DNA of 64,000 bases, taken from Methanoplanus limicola DSM 2279 (lineage in GTDB: Archaea > Halobacteriota > Methanomicrobia > Methanomicrobiales > Methanomicrobiaceae). The translations under genes and the position numbers were made by a program. The notes under the pieces are model-generated. The model saw only the letters and a list, made by a program, of their open reading frames with translations. It was not told the origin of the DNA and did no database searches. Numbering within the stretch: the first letter of the stretch is position 1; every line of letters starts with the position of its first letter. Of the stretch, positions 26,536 through 35,676 are shown piece by piece. The DNA lies in the NCBI RefSeq assembly GCF_000243255.1, contig NZ_CM001436.1:1090077-1154076 (forward strand), written 5' to 3'.

Positions 26536-28479
26536 TCAGATGAATAGATTGAATATTATAAGCGCAACCAGCAGGAGAATAACAACATGCTTAATTCCGG
26601 CCTTAACAGACCCTTCACCCATCTGTCCGGCTATAAGTCCGGAGAAGAAGGCCTGTATCAGGCATGTATGGTACATAAGCCTCCTGAATGAGTCGACTGC
26701 CATTGTGGATGTCTGGGAAAAAGCACCGCCGGATGCTCCAACAGAAGCGCCCGATGCACCGGTTTCAGCCATATTTTCGATAATGGAGAGGAAATTTGTA
26801 TTCAGAACTGATACTACAAAGACAAAGACGAAGAATGCCAGATATATGATGACCGTATAGATGAACATCTCTCCGTTCCTCTCTTTTTTCAGAGTCTCAG
26901 TCATTCTGGCATCGCTGGATGCAATGTTTAACACCTCCCCGATGTCCCCGCTCATCTCACTTGCCTTTGTTATCAGAGTAACCGTTCTTGCAATGGTTGC
27001 AGTCTTAATCCTCTTCTCAAACCTGTAAAGGGCATCATTTACACTTGCTCCCCAGTCTATATCCCTCTTGATTCTCTTAATCTCATATGAGATAAGACCA
27101 AGATTGGCCCTGACAAGAATCCCGATTGCTCCGGCAATCGTCATTCCCACACGGTTGATTCCGGCAAGTCTGTCAAGGAAATCCGGGGTGCTCCCCTCAA
27201 TGCTCCTGACCCTCTTCCTCCACAGTTCGACAAATATCGCATATGGCAGCAGAACAATCAGAAGCGCAATGATCAGGTGATCGTCAATGACTGCGTAATA
27301 TATCTCAGAATCAGAATAATGCGGGGTATTCAGGAAGAGTAAAAGCAGATAAACTGCTGCAATAGGAACTGTTACATAAAGGATGCGCTCCGCCCGATCT
27401 TCAAACCATTTCAGAGGGTCTTTTAAGAATTCCTTAATTTTCCTTGACCGTTCATATTTTTCAAGGTCCTTAAATTTCTCCTCTTCACCGCCGGGAATCC
27501 TGACAATTGCAACATCAGAAAATTCCTTCAGTTCGGTCGCTTTCTCGTACCTCTCAACCTTTTCATCCTTTATACTGACCATATCCAGAAAGAGCATGAA
27601 CATGACCGCGCCTATAGGAAGAAGAAGATAGGTTATTGCAGTAAGCTGAAGGGTAGCAGAACTGCCGACCATACCCATCACAACCATAATAATTATCAGA
27701 AAGAGAGGGCCTGCCACAAAAACGGTCACATAACTCTCAGCCACCATCTGGAGCAGTGAGAGAAACTGCTTCTGCTCAAACCTTGCCTCATCCTGATAGA
27801 GACGAACACGGGTCTCAAGATAGGTGGAAACATTGCCTCCGCTGTTTATCACCGAAATCAGATCCTCAAGGAAATCCTTAAACTTCTCAGAGGGGGTCGT
27901 AAGGCTCAGGTTTCTGAGAGCTGCAAGGATATCAAGGCCAAAATACTCGGCATCCCTTACAACCTGTCTGAATTCAATTGCAACTTCACCGTAAATGTCA
28001 GCATTGTCAGATATTGATTTAAAAATTGTGAGGAGTTCTGCCCCGCCTCTCCTCATAGCATAAAGATATGAGACCGCGTTGTGCAGTGTGAGATTGATCT
28101 TGGTGGCACGTGCATTCTTCTGCATTCCGGGAAAAATCAGCATGATAAAATACGAAAAAAATGTCCCGATAACAAAAGCTACCAGAAATGCAAATATTCC
28201 TACATACAGGCGCATATTACCTACAAATGAATAATCAGGGGTGGGTAGGTTAAAAACATTGTATATCTGAAGCTGAAATCCCGGAATAAAAAAAAGGGAA
28301 GAGACCAGATATCCTGCAACACCAAGCGCCAGCCCGGCACAGAGTGATATGATTATTGCATAACTGAGGAACCGGTGCAGAGTAATACCGCTCCTGGATG
28401 ACACCAGATCGCCATGAAGTGTGAGATAGGCATCCTTATTCCGTGAGATTTTCCGGTCAACATACCTGTCAATTATCAT
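26536..28479 (-). CDS. arlJ: ArlJ/TadC-type filament assembly membrane protein
   Basis: Polytopic platform protein of archaeal type IV filaments. The 647 residues show two similar halves: membrane clusters at about 40-125 and 240-300, then 360-425 and 540-645, with cytosolic T2SF-type helical domains between (LTIFKSISDNADIYGEVAIEF, and IKTATIARTVTLITKASEMSG). The start overlaps the arlI stop by four bases (ATGA), so the two are coupled. It may serve an archaellum or another filament; the accessory genes arlC-H are not in the window. Confidence 0.88.
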   Translation of the reverse strand: MIIDRYVDRKISRNKDAYLTLHGDLVSSRSGITLHRFLSYAIIISLCAGLALGVAGYLVSSLFFIPGFQLQIYNVFNLPTPDYSFVGNMRLYVGIFAFLVAFVIGTFFSYFIMLIFPGMQKNARATKINLTLHNAVSYLYAMRRGGAELLTIFKSISDNADIYGEVAIEFRQVVRDAEYFGLDILAALRNLSLTTPSEKFKDFLEDLISVINSGGNVSTYLETRVRLYQDEARFEQKQFLSLLQMVAESYVTVFVAGPLFLIIIMVVMGMVGSSATLQLTAITYLLLPIGAVMFMLFLDMVSIKDEKVERYEKATELKEFSDVAIVRIPGGEEEKFKDLEKYERSRKIKEFLKDPLKWFEDRAERILYVTVPIAAVYLLLLFLNTPHYSDSEIYYAVIDDHLIIALLIVLLPYAIFVELWRKRVRSIEGSTPDFLDRLAGINRVGMTIAGAIGILVRANLGLISYEIKRIKRDIDWGASVNDALYRFEKRIKTATIARTVTLITKASEMSGDIGEVLNIASSDARMTETLKKERNGEMFIYTVIIYLAFFVFVFVVSVLNTNFLSIIENMAETGASGASVGASGGAFSQTSTMAVDSFRRLMYHTCLIQAFFSGLIAGQMGEGSVKAGIKHVVILLLVALIIFNLFI

Positions 28480-31340
28480 ATCAGTGCCTTCTTAAGGTCA
28501 TCGAGATTTTCAAGAACTTTTCCCGGATTTATCGCATAGGACTGCACAACCCGTGTAAATGAGATATAGTCCCTCATACCCTGGTCATGCATGGCATCAA
28601 GTATCTTCATCCTTTTCTCAACCTCTTCAGACATCTCCTGATTGCTCCACCCACGTATCTCCATTATATTTGAGTAAACCTGTGATCTTCCCTTATAGCT
28701 ATGGCGGTCTGAGATGGGATCATATTCAAAGACGGTATTGACCCTCATACTTCCTGTTGAAGGATCTATTCCTATAATTTCAACGATCTCCATCGAACGT
28801 CTCACCCTGTCCTGCCCCCTGTAGATGAGTGACTGGATACTCACAATATCAAGCGCCTGAACCATATTTCTCGGAACATTTAAAGGAGGATTCTCAAGCC
28901 TGTGTATGGCAGCATCGACATTGTTTGCGTGAAGTGTCGAAAAGGTTGTATGTCCGGTATTCATCGCCTGAAAGAGCGTTTGGGCCTCCATACCCCTCAC
29001 TTCACCGACAAGGATGTATTCCGGCCTTTGTCTCATTGCGGCTTTTAATAGGTCAAACATATCAATCTTTGAAGCGTTTGACTCACTTACGGACTCTCTG
29101 GTGACGCTTGCGATCCAGTTGTCATGAAAGAGAGTAATCTCCCTTGTATCCTCAATGCTGACGACCTTCGCAATCGGAGGAATGAAGAGGGATACGGCAT
29201 TGAGTGAGGTTGTCTTTCCGCTTGCTGTGCCACCGACAAAGAGAAGACTTTTGTTGTTCTCAATACCAAGCCAGAAATATACCAGTTCATCTATGCTGAA
29301 AGTATTGAGTTCAATCAGTTCAACCGGGGTGAAAGGCTCCTCCCTGAACTTTCTGATTGTAAAAGATGTACCCCGGCTTGTAACCTCTTTCCCAAGTGTC
29401 AGCTGAAGTCTGGAGCCGTCCGGCATTGTAGCATCAAGCATGGGCTGAGATACCGATATGTGCTTGCCAGACCTCTGGGCAAGGGTGATTGCAAGTGAGT
29501 ACAGCATCTCCTCCTCAAACTTCAGGTTTGTCTTCACATTGTGGTACCTCCTGTGATAGAGGAAGATCGGAATATCGGCACCGTCACAGGATATGTCCTC
29601 AATGTTTGGATCTTTTATAAGAGGTTCAAGCTTTGACCAGCCGAGGAAATTCCTGATCAGGTAGTACTGGAGTTTAAAGAGAGAATTGTCCTCAAGGGAA
29701 ACATGGTATTCCTTCAGAAGATCTGCCATCTTCTCCATAAGAACTTCCTTTCTGTCCTTCAGGAGATCTTCATCCGTAAGAATAAGCACGTCTCGCATAT
29801 CCTCATAAAGCCTTTCTGCAAGTTCGTGCTCAAACTCTGTAAGCGCGGGTTCAAAGAGAAGATATTCATTTAAGCCGGACACTACATTTTTTCCGATGAT
29901 AACCTTTGTTGCTCCCTCCTCTATCCAGTAGCTCTCAACTTCTTCGTAGCCGTCCGGAATTTTGGCATCGAGAAGAGTTTCGTCAGTCTCAGGGTGGTAA
30001 AATCTTACAGGCTCTCTTTTTTTGACGCTAAATCCGGACAGTAAGCCTTTCTTTACCGGTATTTCACCGTTCAGGGTATTGAGAAGGGAGTCTTTTTTAT
30101 CAGGTCTCTTTTTTCTGCCAAAAAGTCCTCCAAACGATTTTTTCTTCCCTTTATCATTGCCCGGTCCCATGCCCGAATCTTCAGGTTCAATTTCAGGAAT
30201 TAAAGGGGCAGTGCTGCCGCCCGGAATAAATACAGCAGCCTCAGCGGGATTTTCATCCCTTATAACCGGAGTAATCTCTTCTGACCGGGACTCTGATAAA
30301 GTACCTGCCGGCTCTTCAGAAGGTGCTTCATCCGCATCATCCAAAAGACTGCCACCATTACCGGAAGTCTCAGGGGAGACAGAGAGAGCTTCTGGAGAGA
30401 TTTCGGGGGGAATTTCAGGGGAAGTATCACCGTCAGCCGGGAGCACAGGGGCAGCATCACCGCTGTCATCCGCAGGAGGTTCAGGCGAAGGTTCTGGAGA
30501 AGCAGGTTCTGAAGTCTCAGGGGAGACAGAGAGAGCTTCTGAAGAAATTTCAGGGGAAGTATCACCGTCAGCCGGGAGCACAGGGGCAGCACCACCGCTG
30601 TCATCCACAGGAGATTCAGGCGAAGGTTCTGAAGAAGCAGGTTCTGAAGTCTTAGGAGAGGCAGAGAGAGCTTCTGAAGAGATTACAGGGGAAGTATCAC
30701 CGTCAGCCGGGAGCACAGGGGCAGCACCACCGCTGTCATCCACAGGAGATTCAGGCGAAGGTTCTGAAGAAGCAGGTTCTGAAGTCTTAGGAGAGGCAGA
30801 GAGAGCTTCTGAAGAAGGGGAATCAGAAGAATCAGCTGAAGAAACGGCTGAAAATCCAGGTGACGTCTCAGCATCGTTCTCCGGGATTTCTGAAAATGAA
30901 GAGATTTCAGGAGAGCCGGAAGATACTTCAGAATAATCATTATCTGCACCGGCAGGATTTCCGGAAGACACAGCAGAACTTTCAGGTCTGCGGGAGATTA
31001 CAGGCCATAAAGGCCCGGCAGCTGAGGGCGAAGGAGAAGGAGCGGTTTGACCGCTGCCATCAGAAACGGCAGAGTCTGACAGATTATGAAACTCAAACAT
31101 TTCAGGATTCTCTGCCCCTTCAGGAACTCCGGCCTTCTCACCCTCTTCTGTGGATTCCGGCGGACCATAATCCACCGGTTCTGTTATGCCTTCTGAATTA
31201 TCCGGGCCAAAACCCCGGGTCTCTTTCCCGTATGCTTCGCCGGACGTCCGGTTTAAAAGATCATGTAGTTCAATATCATCCTCTTTCCGTACAGAATTCT
31301 CTTTATCCCCTTTATTCTTCCCAAACCACTTAAATGCCAA
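28476..31340 (-). CDS. arlI: ArlI/TadA-type secretion ATPase with very long acidic N-terminal extension
   Basis: The C-terminal ~520 residues are a PilT/VirB11-type ATPase that powers filament assembly: Walker A GGTASGKT at about 703-710, an Asp box IEDTREI, a Walker B region ILVGEVRG, and a His box TGHTTFSTLHANN. What is odd is the first ~390 residues: a low-complexity Ser/Pro/Glu/Asp-rich region with three 45-residue tandem repeats (30370-30815), followed by a basic patch (KGKKKSFGGLFGRKKRPDKK). Ordinary ArlI proteins are about 520-560 residues. The extension probably forms a long disordered tether. A divergent promoter region (31341-31579) separates it from the KaiC-like pair. Confidence 0.88.
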   Translation of the reverse strand: MAFKWFGKNKGDKENSVRKEDDIELHDLLNRTSGEAYGKETRGFGPDNSEGITEPVDYGPPESTEEGEKAGVPEGAENPEMFEFHNLSDSAVSDGSGQTAPSPSPSAAGPLWPVISRRPESSAVSSGNPAGADNDYSEVSSGSPEISSFSEIPENDAETSPGFSAVSSADSSDSPSSEALSASPKTSEPASSEPSPESPVDDSGGAAPVLPADGDTSPVISSEALSASPKTSEPASSEPSPESPVDDSGGAAPVLPADGDTSPEISSEALSVSPETSEPASPEPSPEPPADDSGDAAPVLPADGDTSPEIPPEISPEALSVSPETSGNGGSLLDDADEAPSEEPAGTLSESRSEEITPVIRDENPAEAAVFIPGGSTAPLIPEIEPEDSGMGPGNDKGKKKSFGGLFGRKKRPDKKDSLLNTLNGEIPVKKGLLSGFSVKKREPVRFYHPETDETLLDAKIPDGYEEVESYWIEEGATKVIIGKNVVSGLNEYLLFEPALTEFEHELAERLYEDMRDVLILTDEDLLKDRKEVLMEKMADLLKEYHVSLEDNSLFKLQYYLIRNFLGWSKLEPLIKDPNIEDISCDGADIPIFLYHRRYHNVKTNLKFEEEMLYSLAITLAQRSGKHISVSQPMLDATMPDGSRLQLTLGKEVTSRGTSFTIRKFREEPFTPVELIELNTFSIDELVYFWLGIENNKSLLFVGGTASGKTTSLNAVSLFIPPIAKVVSIEDTREITLFHDNWIASVTRESVSESNASKIDMFDLLKAAMRQRPEYILVGEVRGMEAQTLFQAMNTGHTTFSTLHANNVDAAIHRLENPPLNVPRNMVQALDIVSIQSLIYRGQDRVRRSMEIVEIIGIDPSTGSMRVNTVFEYDPISDRHSYKGRSQVYSNIMEIRGWSNQEMSEEVEKRMKILDAMHDQGMRDYISFTRVVQSYAINPGKVLENLDDLKKALI
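30370..30815 (-). repeat. 135-bp in-frame tandem repeats in arlI
   Basis: Three units of 45 codons each encode variants of SSEALSASPKTSEPASSEPS continuing through PVDDSGGAAPVLPADGDTSP. The first two units are almost identical and the third has drifted (SVSPETSEPASPEPSPEPP), so amplification is fairly recent and copy number may vary between strains. Because the repeats are multiples of three, number changes keep the frame. Confidence 0.85.
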
Positions 31341-31579
31341 AACCTTACACCTTCTCCTCTGACTATGAAATAATATTAATATATGATATTGCAGGCTTAT
31401 CTGATAACTTCAATTGCAATTAACTGGTATATAATCTATTTTATTGACCCGGATAAAAACAGATACATTCATACGAATTTTTCCGCGGATTGTACCTTTA
31501 AGGCCCGCACCATGCATCAACTTACCTCTGATCTACAAACACAATATTTAGATAAAAAACCACCTATTAGTTAATTATT
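31341..31579. promoter_or_regulatory. divergent promoter region between arlI and the KaiC-like pair
   Basis: These 239 bases hold no gene. AT-rich segments (AATATTAATATATGATAT near 31370-31385, TTTAGATAAAAAA near 31548-31560) could serve as TATA elements for the leftward and rightward genes. No symmetric operator was seen. Confidence 0.35.
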
Positions 31580-32410
31580 ATGGAAGAGGTTACGGCAGAG
31601 AGAATGCCAACCGGAATTTCCTCACTTGACCCGGTACTGGACGGCGGCATTCCCCCGGGGTCAGTAGTTCTTCTTTCAGGCACCCAGGGGTCAGGGAACA
31701 GGGAATTTGTGTACAGTTCTATAATATTCCTTGCAAACATGAAAAAATCCGGCCAGATTAGGGAGAACACAATTCTTCCGGGAGAGATAGCATATATTAC
31801 ATTCACAAGGCTTTCATCATCAATTCTAAAAGAGATTTCACTCTCATTTAAGAAAGATCTGATCGTGGGAATAGAGGAAAATGTCAGGTTTATAGACCTT
31901 TCCGAGATATACTTTGAATCAACGATAGTGCCAACCGGATGGTACTCCGATTCAACAATACTTGAGAGGTTCCAGAAAAAATCGAGCGATGACAGCCTCA
32001 TAGGTGCACTTGCCGCAAAACTTAACGAACTGCCGGATAAAAGCCTCATAATAATAGATTCAATATCTGATGTCGCAACGGGATTTAGCGACCCCAACGG
32101 ATGGAAGGAGATTGTCGGATTTTTAAGAGGGCTACAGAGAATTTCAAAGAAGTGGAATTCTACAATTATGATCCTGATATCAGAAGGCATACTTCCGGAA
32201 CAGAAGTTCATGGAGATAGCAGACTGCTGCGATGCACTTGTAAACTTCTCATGGGAAGAGAGTTCAGGCAGGAAACGCCAGAGGATTATGTTCTTTGAGA
32301 AGTTTGCCGGAGTTATGCCCCACCTTGAAGAGAATGACCTTGTAAAGTTCGGGGTAAAGATCTCACCTGAGGCAGGTTTTGAAGTCAGCAATATCAGGGT
32401 AGTCATATGA
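31580..32410 (+). CDS. KaiC-like RecA-fold protein with altered Walker A (Lys to Asn)
   Basis: A 276-residue RecA/KaiC-type domain: TGISSLDPVLDGGIPPGSVV at the N-terminus, Walker B-like LIIIDSISDV, and late strands STIMILISEG. The P-loop reads GTQGSGNREF at 34-43: the invariant Lys is replaced by Asn40, and the next Thr/Ser by Arg. It should therefore bind nucleotide poorly or not at all. Its stop overlaps the start of a normal KaiC-like gene by four bases, so the two are made together, plausibly as a heteromer of an active and a degenerate subunit. ArlH of archaella is a relative of this fold, and the genes face arlI. Confidence 0.8.
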   Translation: MEEVTAERMPTGISSLDPVLDGGIPPGSVVLLSGTQGSGNREFVYSSIIFLANMKKSGQIRENTILPGEIAYITFTRLSSSILKEISLSFKKDLIVGIEENVRFIDLSEIYFESTIVPTGWYSDSTILERFQKKSSDDSLIGALAAKLNELPDKSLIIIDSISDVATGFSDPNGWKEIVGFLRGLQRISKKWNSTIMILISEGILPEQKFMEIADCCDALVNFSWEESSGRKRQRIMFFEKFAGVMPHLEENDLVKFGVKISPEAGFEVSNIRVVI

Positions 32411-33105
32411 AAAAAGAGAGAATATTTATGGGAATTCCCGGCCTTGACGAGATGATGGGCGGAGGAATAATTAAAGAGAGCATATGCACCATAATCGGGA
32501 CATATGGTACAGGTAAGACAACATTTGCCCTTGAATTTCTCTATGAAGGTCTTAAAAATGATGAACCGGGAGTATTTATCAGTCTTGAAGAGGATGCCGA
32601 TATAATATACGAGAAGATTGATGACCGGGGTTATGACATCGAACCATATAAGGACAAATCATTCTTCGTCCTCAAACTTGACCCGACTGACTTCAATATA
32701 TCCATAAACAGCATAAAGAACGAACTTCCTGACCTTATAAAGAGCGTCAATGCAAAAAGAGTCGTAATTGATCCTATATCTCTCTTTGAAGGACTCTTTG
32801 ATGACGAAGCACTCAGAAGAAAAGAGATGTTCAGGCTGTTTGAACTGCTGAGAAAGATGGAATGCACTTATGTAATGACAACGGAGTCTGAAAAAGGTGA
32901 TTTCTTCTCAAGCAAGTATGGCCTTGTTGAATATCTCGCAGACGCCGTTGTAATTCTCAGATACATACGCCCGTCTGATCTCTCAGAGGTCCATACAGCA
33001 GTTGAAGTGGTAAAGATGAGGCGCTCAAACCATTCAAGGGAGATCAAACCTTACGAGATAATGGAAGATAAAGTGAATGTATATTCAGAGGCCGGGATAT
33101 TCTGA
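32407..33105 (+). CDS. KaiC-like ATPase, intact P-loop
   Basis: A 232-residue KaiC/RadA-type ATPase with the standard features: GIPGLDEMMGGGIIKES, Walker A GTYGTGKT at 31-38, then EEDADIIYEKID, Walker B-like RVVIDPISLF and the closing VEVVKMRRSNHSREIKPYEI. It is a single-domain KaiC-like protein as found with signalling or filament genes in archaea. It is coupled by an ATGA overlap to the degenerate relative upstream. Its closeness to arlIJ suggests an ArlH-like role, but this is inference. Confidence 0.85.
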   Translation: MKKERIFMGIPGLDEMMGGGIIKESICTIIGTYGTGKTTFALEFLYEGLKNDEPGVFISLEEDADIIYEKIDDRGYDIEPYKDKSFFVLKLDPTDFNISINSIKNELPDLIKSVNAKRVVIDPISLFEGLFDDEALRRKEMFRLFELLRKMECTYVMTTESEKGDFFSSKYGLVEYLADAVVILRYIRPSDLSEVHTAVEVVKMRRSNHSREIKPYEIMEDKVNVYSEAGIF

Positions 33106-33222
33106 TCACTCTGATTTTTGTTATTTTTGGGCAGACACTGAAAATTATTTTATCCCGTGAAAATCCGGAAGAGAGCAGATACCAAAATAATATAATCTGA
33201 TACGTTAATATAAAAATTAACG

Positions 33223-33441
33223 ATGACTCAGTACAGTGTCATAATTGAAAAGGACGAAGACGGTTACTTTGCCCATGTACCCGCAATTCAGGGATGCTAT
33301 GCTCAGGGCGACACTTATGAGGAAGTACTCATAAATATTGAAGATGCCATTATACTTCATCTTGAAGATATCATAAAATCCGGGCAGGAAATTCCAAAAA
33401 TACATCACATTAGCCTGACAACCGTAGAAATTCCCGGGTGA
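33223..33441 (+). CDS. hicB: HicB-family antitoxin
   Basis: 72 residues with the HicB fold signature: YSVIIEKDEDGYFAHVPAIQ, then GCYAQGDTYEEVLINIEDAI. No C-terminal DNA-binding domain is present, as in short HicB forms. It should neutralise the HicA toxin encoded four bases downstream. A TATA-like stretch (AAAATAATATAATCTGA near 33185-33200) precedes it. Confidence 0.85.
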   Translation: MTQYSVIIEKDEDGYFAHVPAIQGCYAQGDTYEEVLINIEDAIILHLEDIIKSGQEIPKIHHISLTTVEIPG

Positions 33442-33445
33442 CACC

Positions 33446-33661
33446 ATGGGCAGAACCCCACGTGTTGATGCAGCTAAAGTATCCGGAACACTCAAAAAGC
33501 ATGGATATGTACCTGTCAGGCAGAGCGGGAGTCACAGAATATACAAAAACCCGGATGGGATCAGAATTACTGTTCCAATACATTCGGGTAAAATAATACA
33601 TCCAAAAATCCTTAACAAAATTTCAGAAGACACCGGAATACCCCTGGATGAATTCAGGTGA
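33446..33661 (+). CDS. hicA: HicA-family mRNA interferase toxin
   Basis: 71 residues of the HicA double-stranded RNA-binding-like fold: KVSGTLKKHGYVPVRQSGSH with the catalytic His in SGSHRIYKN, then ITVPIHSGKIIHPKIL. HicA cleaves mRNA when released from HicB. The gene order here is hicB-hicA and both genes look intact. Confidence 0.88.
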   Translation: MGRTPRVDAAKVSGTLKKHGYVPVRQSGSHRIYKNPDGIRITVPIHSGKIIHPKILNKISEDTGIPLDEFR

Positions 33662-33772
33662 GAATATAACAATCTCATACTCACAGGAAATCTCAGGTAT
33701 AAAGCCTTAATAATCGTTTCCAGACATTATATCTATAAAAAATCTAACTTTGCACTGTAAAAACAGTATTTT

Positions 33773-33955
33773 TCAGAGTTGGTTAATCTTTTTAACGAAG
33801 TACCAGGCTATCTTTGCAGAGTCTCCGACATCAACACAACCATTGCCATTGAAATCAGCCTCAGGCAAGATTTCGGGGACCTTTCCGGCAACCATAAATG
33901 AGACCCTAGAGACATCACCTATATCAACATATCCGTTTTCATTGAATATCGGGAA
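33773..33955 (-). pseudogene. dockerin-domain relic
   Basis: The frame encodes two calcium-loop helices typical of type I dockerin: FNENGYVDIGDVSRVSFMVA and DFNGNGCVDVGDSAKIAWYF, ending at a TGA (33773). Nothing upstream in frame continues the protein; the frame closes within the 38-base tandem repeat at 33945-34026. It is the 3' end of a larger exported protein, whose body has been lost. Confidence 0.65.
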
Positions 33956-34026
33956 ATATCAGCCTGCATGAACCAATATGCAAATATCGGGAAATATCAG
34001 CCTGCATGAACCAATATGCAAATATC
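33945..34026. repeat. 38-bp tandem repeat (two full units)
   Basis: The unit beginning AATATCGGGAAATATCAGCC occurs at 33945 and 33983, and its first six bases recur at 34021. The units are identical. The repeat sits exactly where the dockerin relic loses its upstream coding sequence, so it probably marks the deletion or rejoining event. Confidence 0.75.
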
Positions 34027-34091
34027 ACCAGAACAGGCAGAACAAGCAAAAAAAGATAGAATCAATAAATTATCAGATAACTTATTGTCAA

Positions 34092-34346
34092 CTATACAGC
34101 AATTCCAACTGCATTGAGGAGAATTAAGAGTATCGCACCCGGAAGTCCGCCTATAGCACAGATTATGACGGATGCCCATGTAACCTTAAAGGTCTCCATA
34201 CCCAAAATTCCAAACTGACTTACAACTATCAGAGTAATTATACCGACAATCGAATTGATTATCAGGGTTGTGACATTTTTCAGCATATACCATATGAAAA
34301 ATACAATCCCGACTGCGATCAGAATTGTAATTATTGTTCCAATCAT
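34092..34346 (-). CDS. BofA-like small membrane protein
   Basis: 84 residues with two or three transmembrane helices and the pattern of the 'pro-sigmaK processing inhibitor BofA' family (NSIVGIITLIVVSQFGI ... GGLPGAILLILLNAVGI). Archaea lack sigmaK, so the role must be different; some members sit near proteolysis genes. The ATG at 34346 starts directly before the first helix. It lies 19 bases after tldE, in a tldD-tldE-bofA string. Confidence 0.75.
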   Translation of the reverse strand: MIGTIITILIAVGIVFFIWYMLKNVTTLIINSIVGIITLIVVSQFGILGMETFKVTWASVIICAIGGLPGAILLILLNAVGIAV

Positions 34347-34365
34347 GATTTCACTCCTGTCATAG

Positions 34366-35676
34366 TTACTTACCAATTATTCGTATAGTATTAAACCTCA
34401 CCGACGGAAGTTTTGATGAGCCAATCTCTCTTGAAGACTCTGAAAGTCCCGCAATATTCTTCATCATCTCAAAGAAATTACCGGATACCATAGCCGACCG
34501 TACAGCAGTGCCATACTCTCCTGATTCCATCCATGACGTATTTGACAGTTCAAGTGAAAAGTCACCGGTAATTGTATTTGCAGTGTGTGCACCTACGACA
34601 TCATGGACATAGAGCGCTTTTTCATCGAAGATATTGCTTCTCTCACCGTCAACATGCAGATTATGCATCCCGATTGACGGCAGTCCCCCGGCGCCGCCCC
34701 TCTTTGCACTTCCGGTAGACTCTTCACCATATCTGTATGCAGTCTTTAAATCATATGCAAAGGATTTCAGGACACCATTTTCAATAAAATCAATTTTACG
34801 GGTCGGAACACCCTCTGCATCAAGCAGTGTGCTCCCCTGGCCGTCCATCGGATCGTCATAGACACAGAGGCATTCATCAAAGACCTGCTCACCAAGCTTT
34901 CCGGCAAGGAAGGACCTGTTGGAATGGACGTTTCTGCCGGAAAATGAGGGCAGAAGTATGGAGCCCAGCAGCTGGCTGAATGCTATAGGTGAGAAGATTA
35001 TATCATACTGCCCCGATTCAATCTCCTCAGCATTTACTGAATGGGCGGCAAGAAATGCAGCCTGTTTTCCGGTCTCCTTTGCGTCAATCCTGTCTGTAAA
35101 ACAGGCCGAGTCAAATTCATAACCGGTGGATGTACCTGATATTGCCTCAAGGGAGACAGAAACGCGGCTCTTTTCCCGGGCATAAAATACACCTTCAGAA
35201 TTTAAGATTACAGAGTAGCCCGTTCCAAGAGAAGAACCTCCGCCGGCGATATTGACATCAAACTCCGAGGCACCCTCTTTCATCTCCTCAATAAAGGATG
35301 ACGCAACCGAAATATCGGGATCTAAGGAGCTGTCAAAAATATCCAGATCTATATCGCTTAGAGGTACAGGAGAGGGAAGGCCTTCCCACTTCTGTCCTGT
35401 CGCAAGTTTTGCGCTCGCCTCAGCGGCTGCAAGGCATTCCTGCCATCTGTCAGGGTTGCCTGTCGTGGAGGAGCCAATCTTTCCATCTTTAATCAGCCTG
35501 ATGCCGATACCGAATGACTCTGACCCCCCGGCCTCGCCAATTAAATCACCCTTAAGCTGTGCCTCAACACCACTGCCGCCGGCTAAGAAGATCTCAACCT
35601 CATCAGCACATTTCCGCCCTTCCCTTATGATAAGATCAGAGATCTCTCTTATTTTTTCTTCATTCACCGCAACCAC
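34366..35676 (-). CDS. pmbA: TldE/PmbA-family protein
   Basis: The non-metal-binding partner of the TldD/TldE metallopeptidase heterodimer that cleaves unfolded peptides. It has 436 residues with the family pattern (ESFGIGIRLIKDGKIGSSTT, YDDPMDGQGSTLLDAEGVPT, SKRGGAGGLPSIGMHNLHV). It lacks the HExxxH motif found in TldD. It overlaps the tldD 3' end by 17 bases. Confidence 0.93.
   Translation of the reverse strand: MVAVNEEKIREISDLIIREGRKCADEVEIFLAGGSGVEAQLKGDLIGEAGGSESFGIGIRLIKDGKIGSSTTGNPDRWQECLAAAEASAKLATGQKWEGLPSPVPLSDIDLDIFDSSLDPDISVASSFIEEMKEGASEFDVNIAGGGSSLGTGYSVILNSEGVFYAREKSRVSVSLEAISGTSTGYEFDSACFTDRIDAKETGKQAAFLAAHSVNAEEIESGQYDIIFSPIAFSQLLGSILLPSFSGRNVHSNRSFLAGKLGEQVFDECLCVYDDPMDGQGSTLLDAEGVPTRKIDFIENGVLKSFAYDLKTAYRYGEESTGSAKRGGAGGLPSIGMHNLHVDGERSNIFDEKALYVHDVVGAHTANTITGDFSLELSNTSWMESGEYGTAVRSAMVSGNFFEMMKNIAGLSESSREIGSSKLPSVRFNTIRIIGK

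Noticed and set aside
30022-30936. A 304-codon open frame on the plus strand opposite the arlI repeats
   Set aside because: It mirrors the Ser/Pro/Glu-rich repeats of arlI on the other strand; low-complexity GC-rich repeats keep several frames open. No RBS or family features.
31567-32406. 279-codon minus-strand frame opposite the first KaiC-like gene
   Set aside because: It lies antisense to a gene with clear RecA-fold motifs and shows no family pattern of its own.
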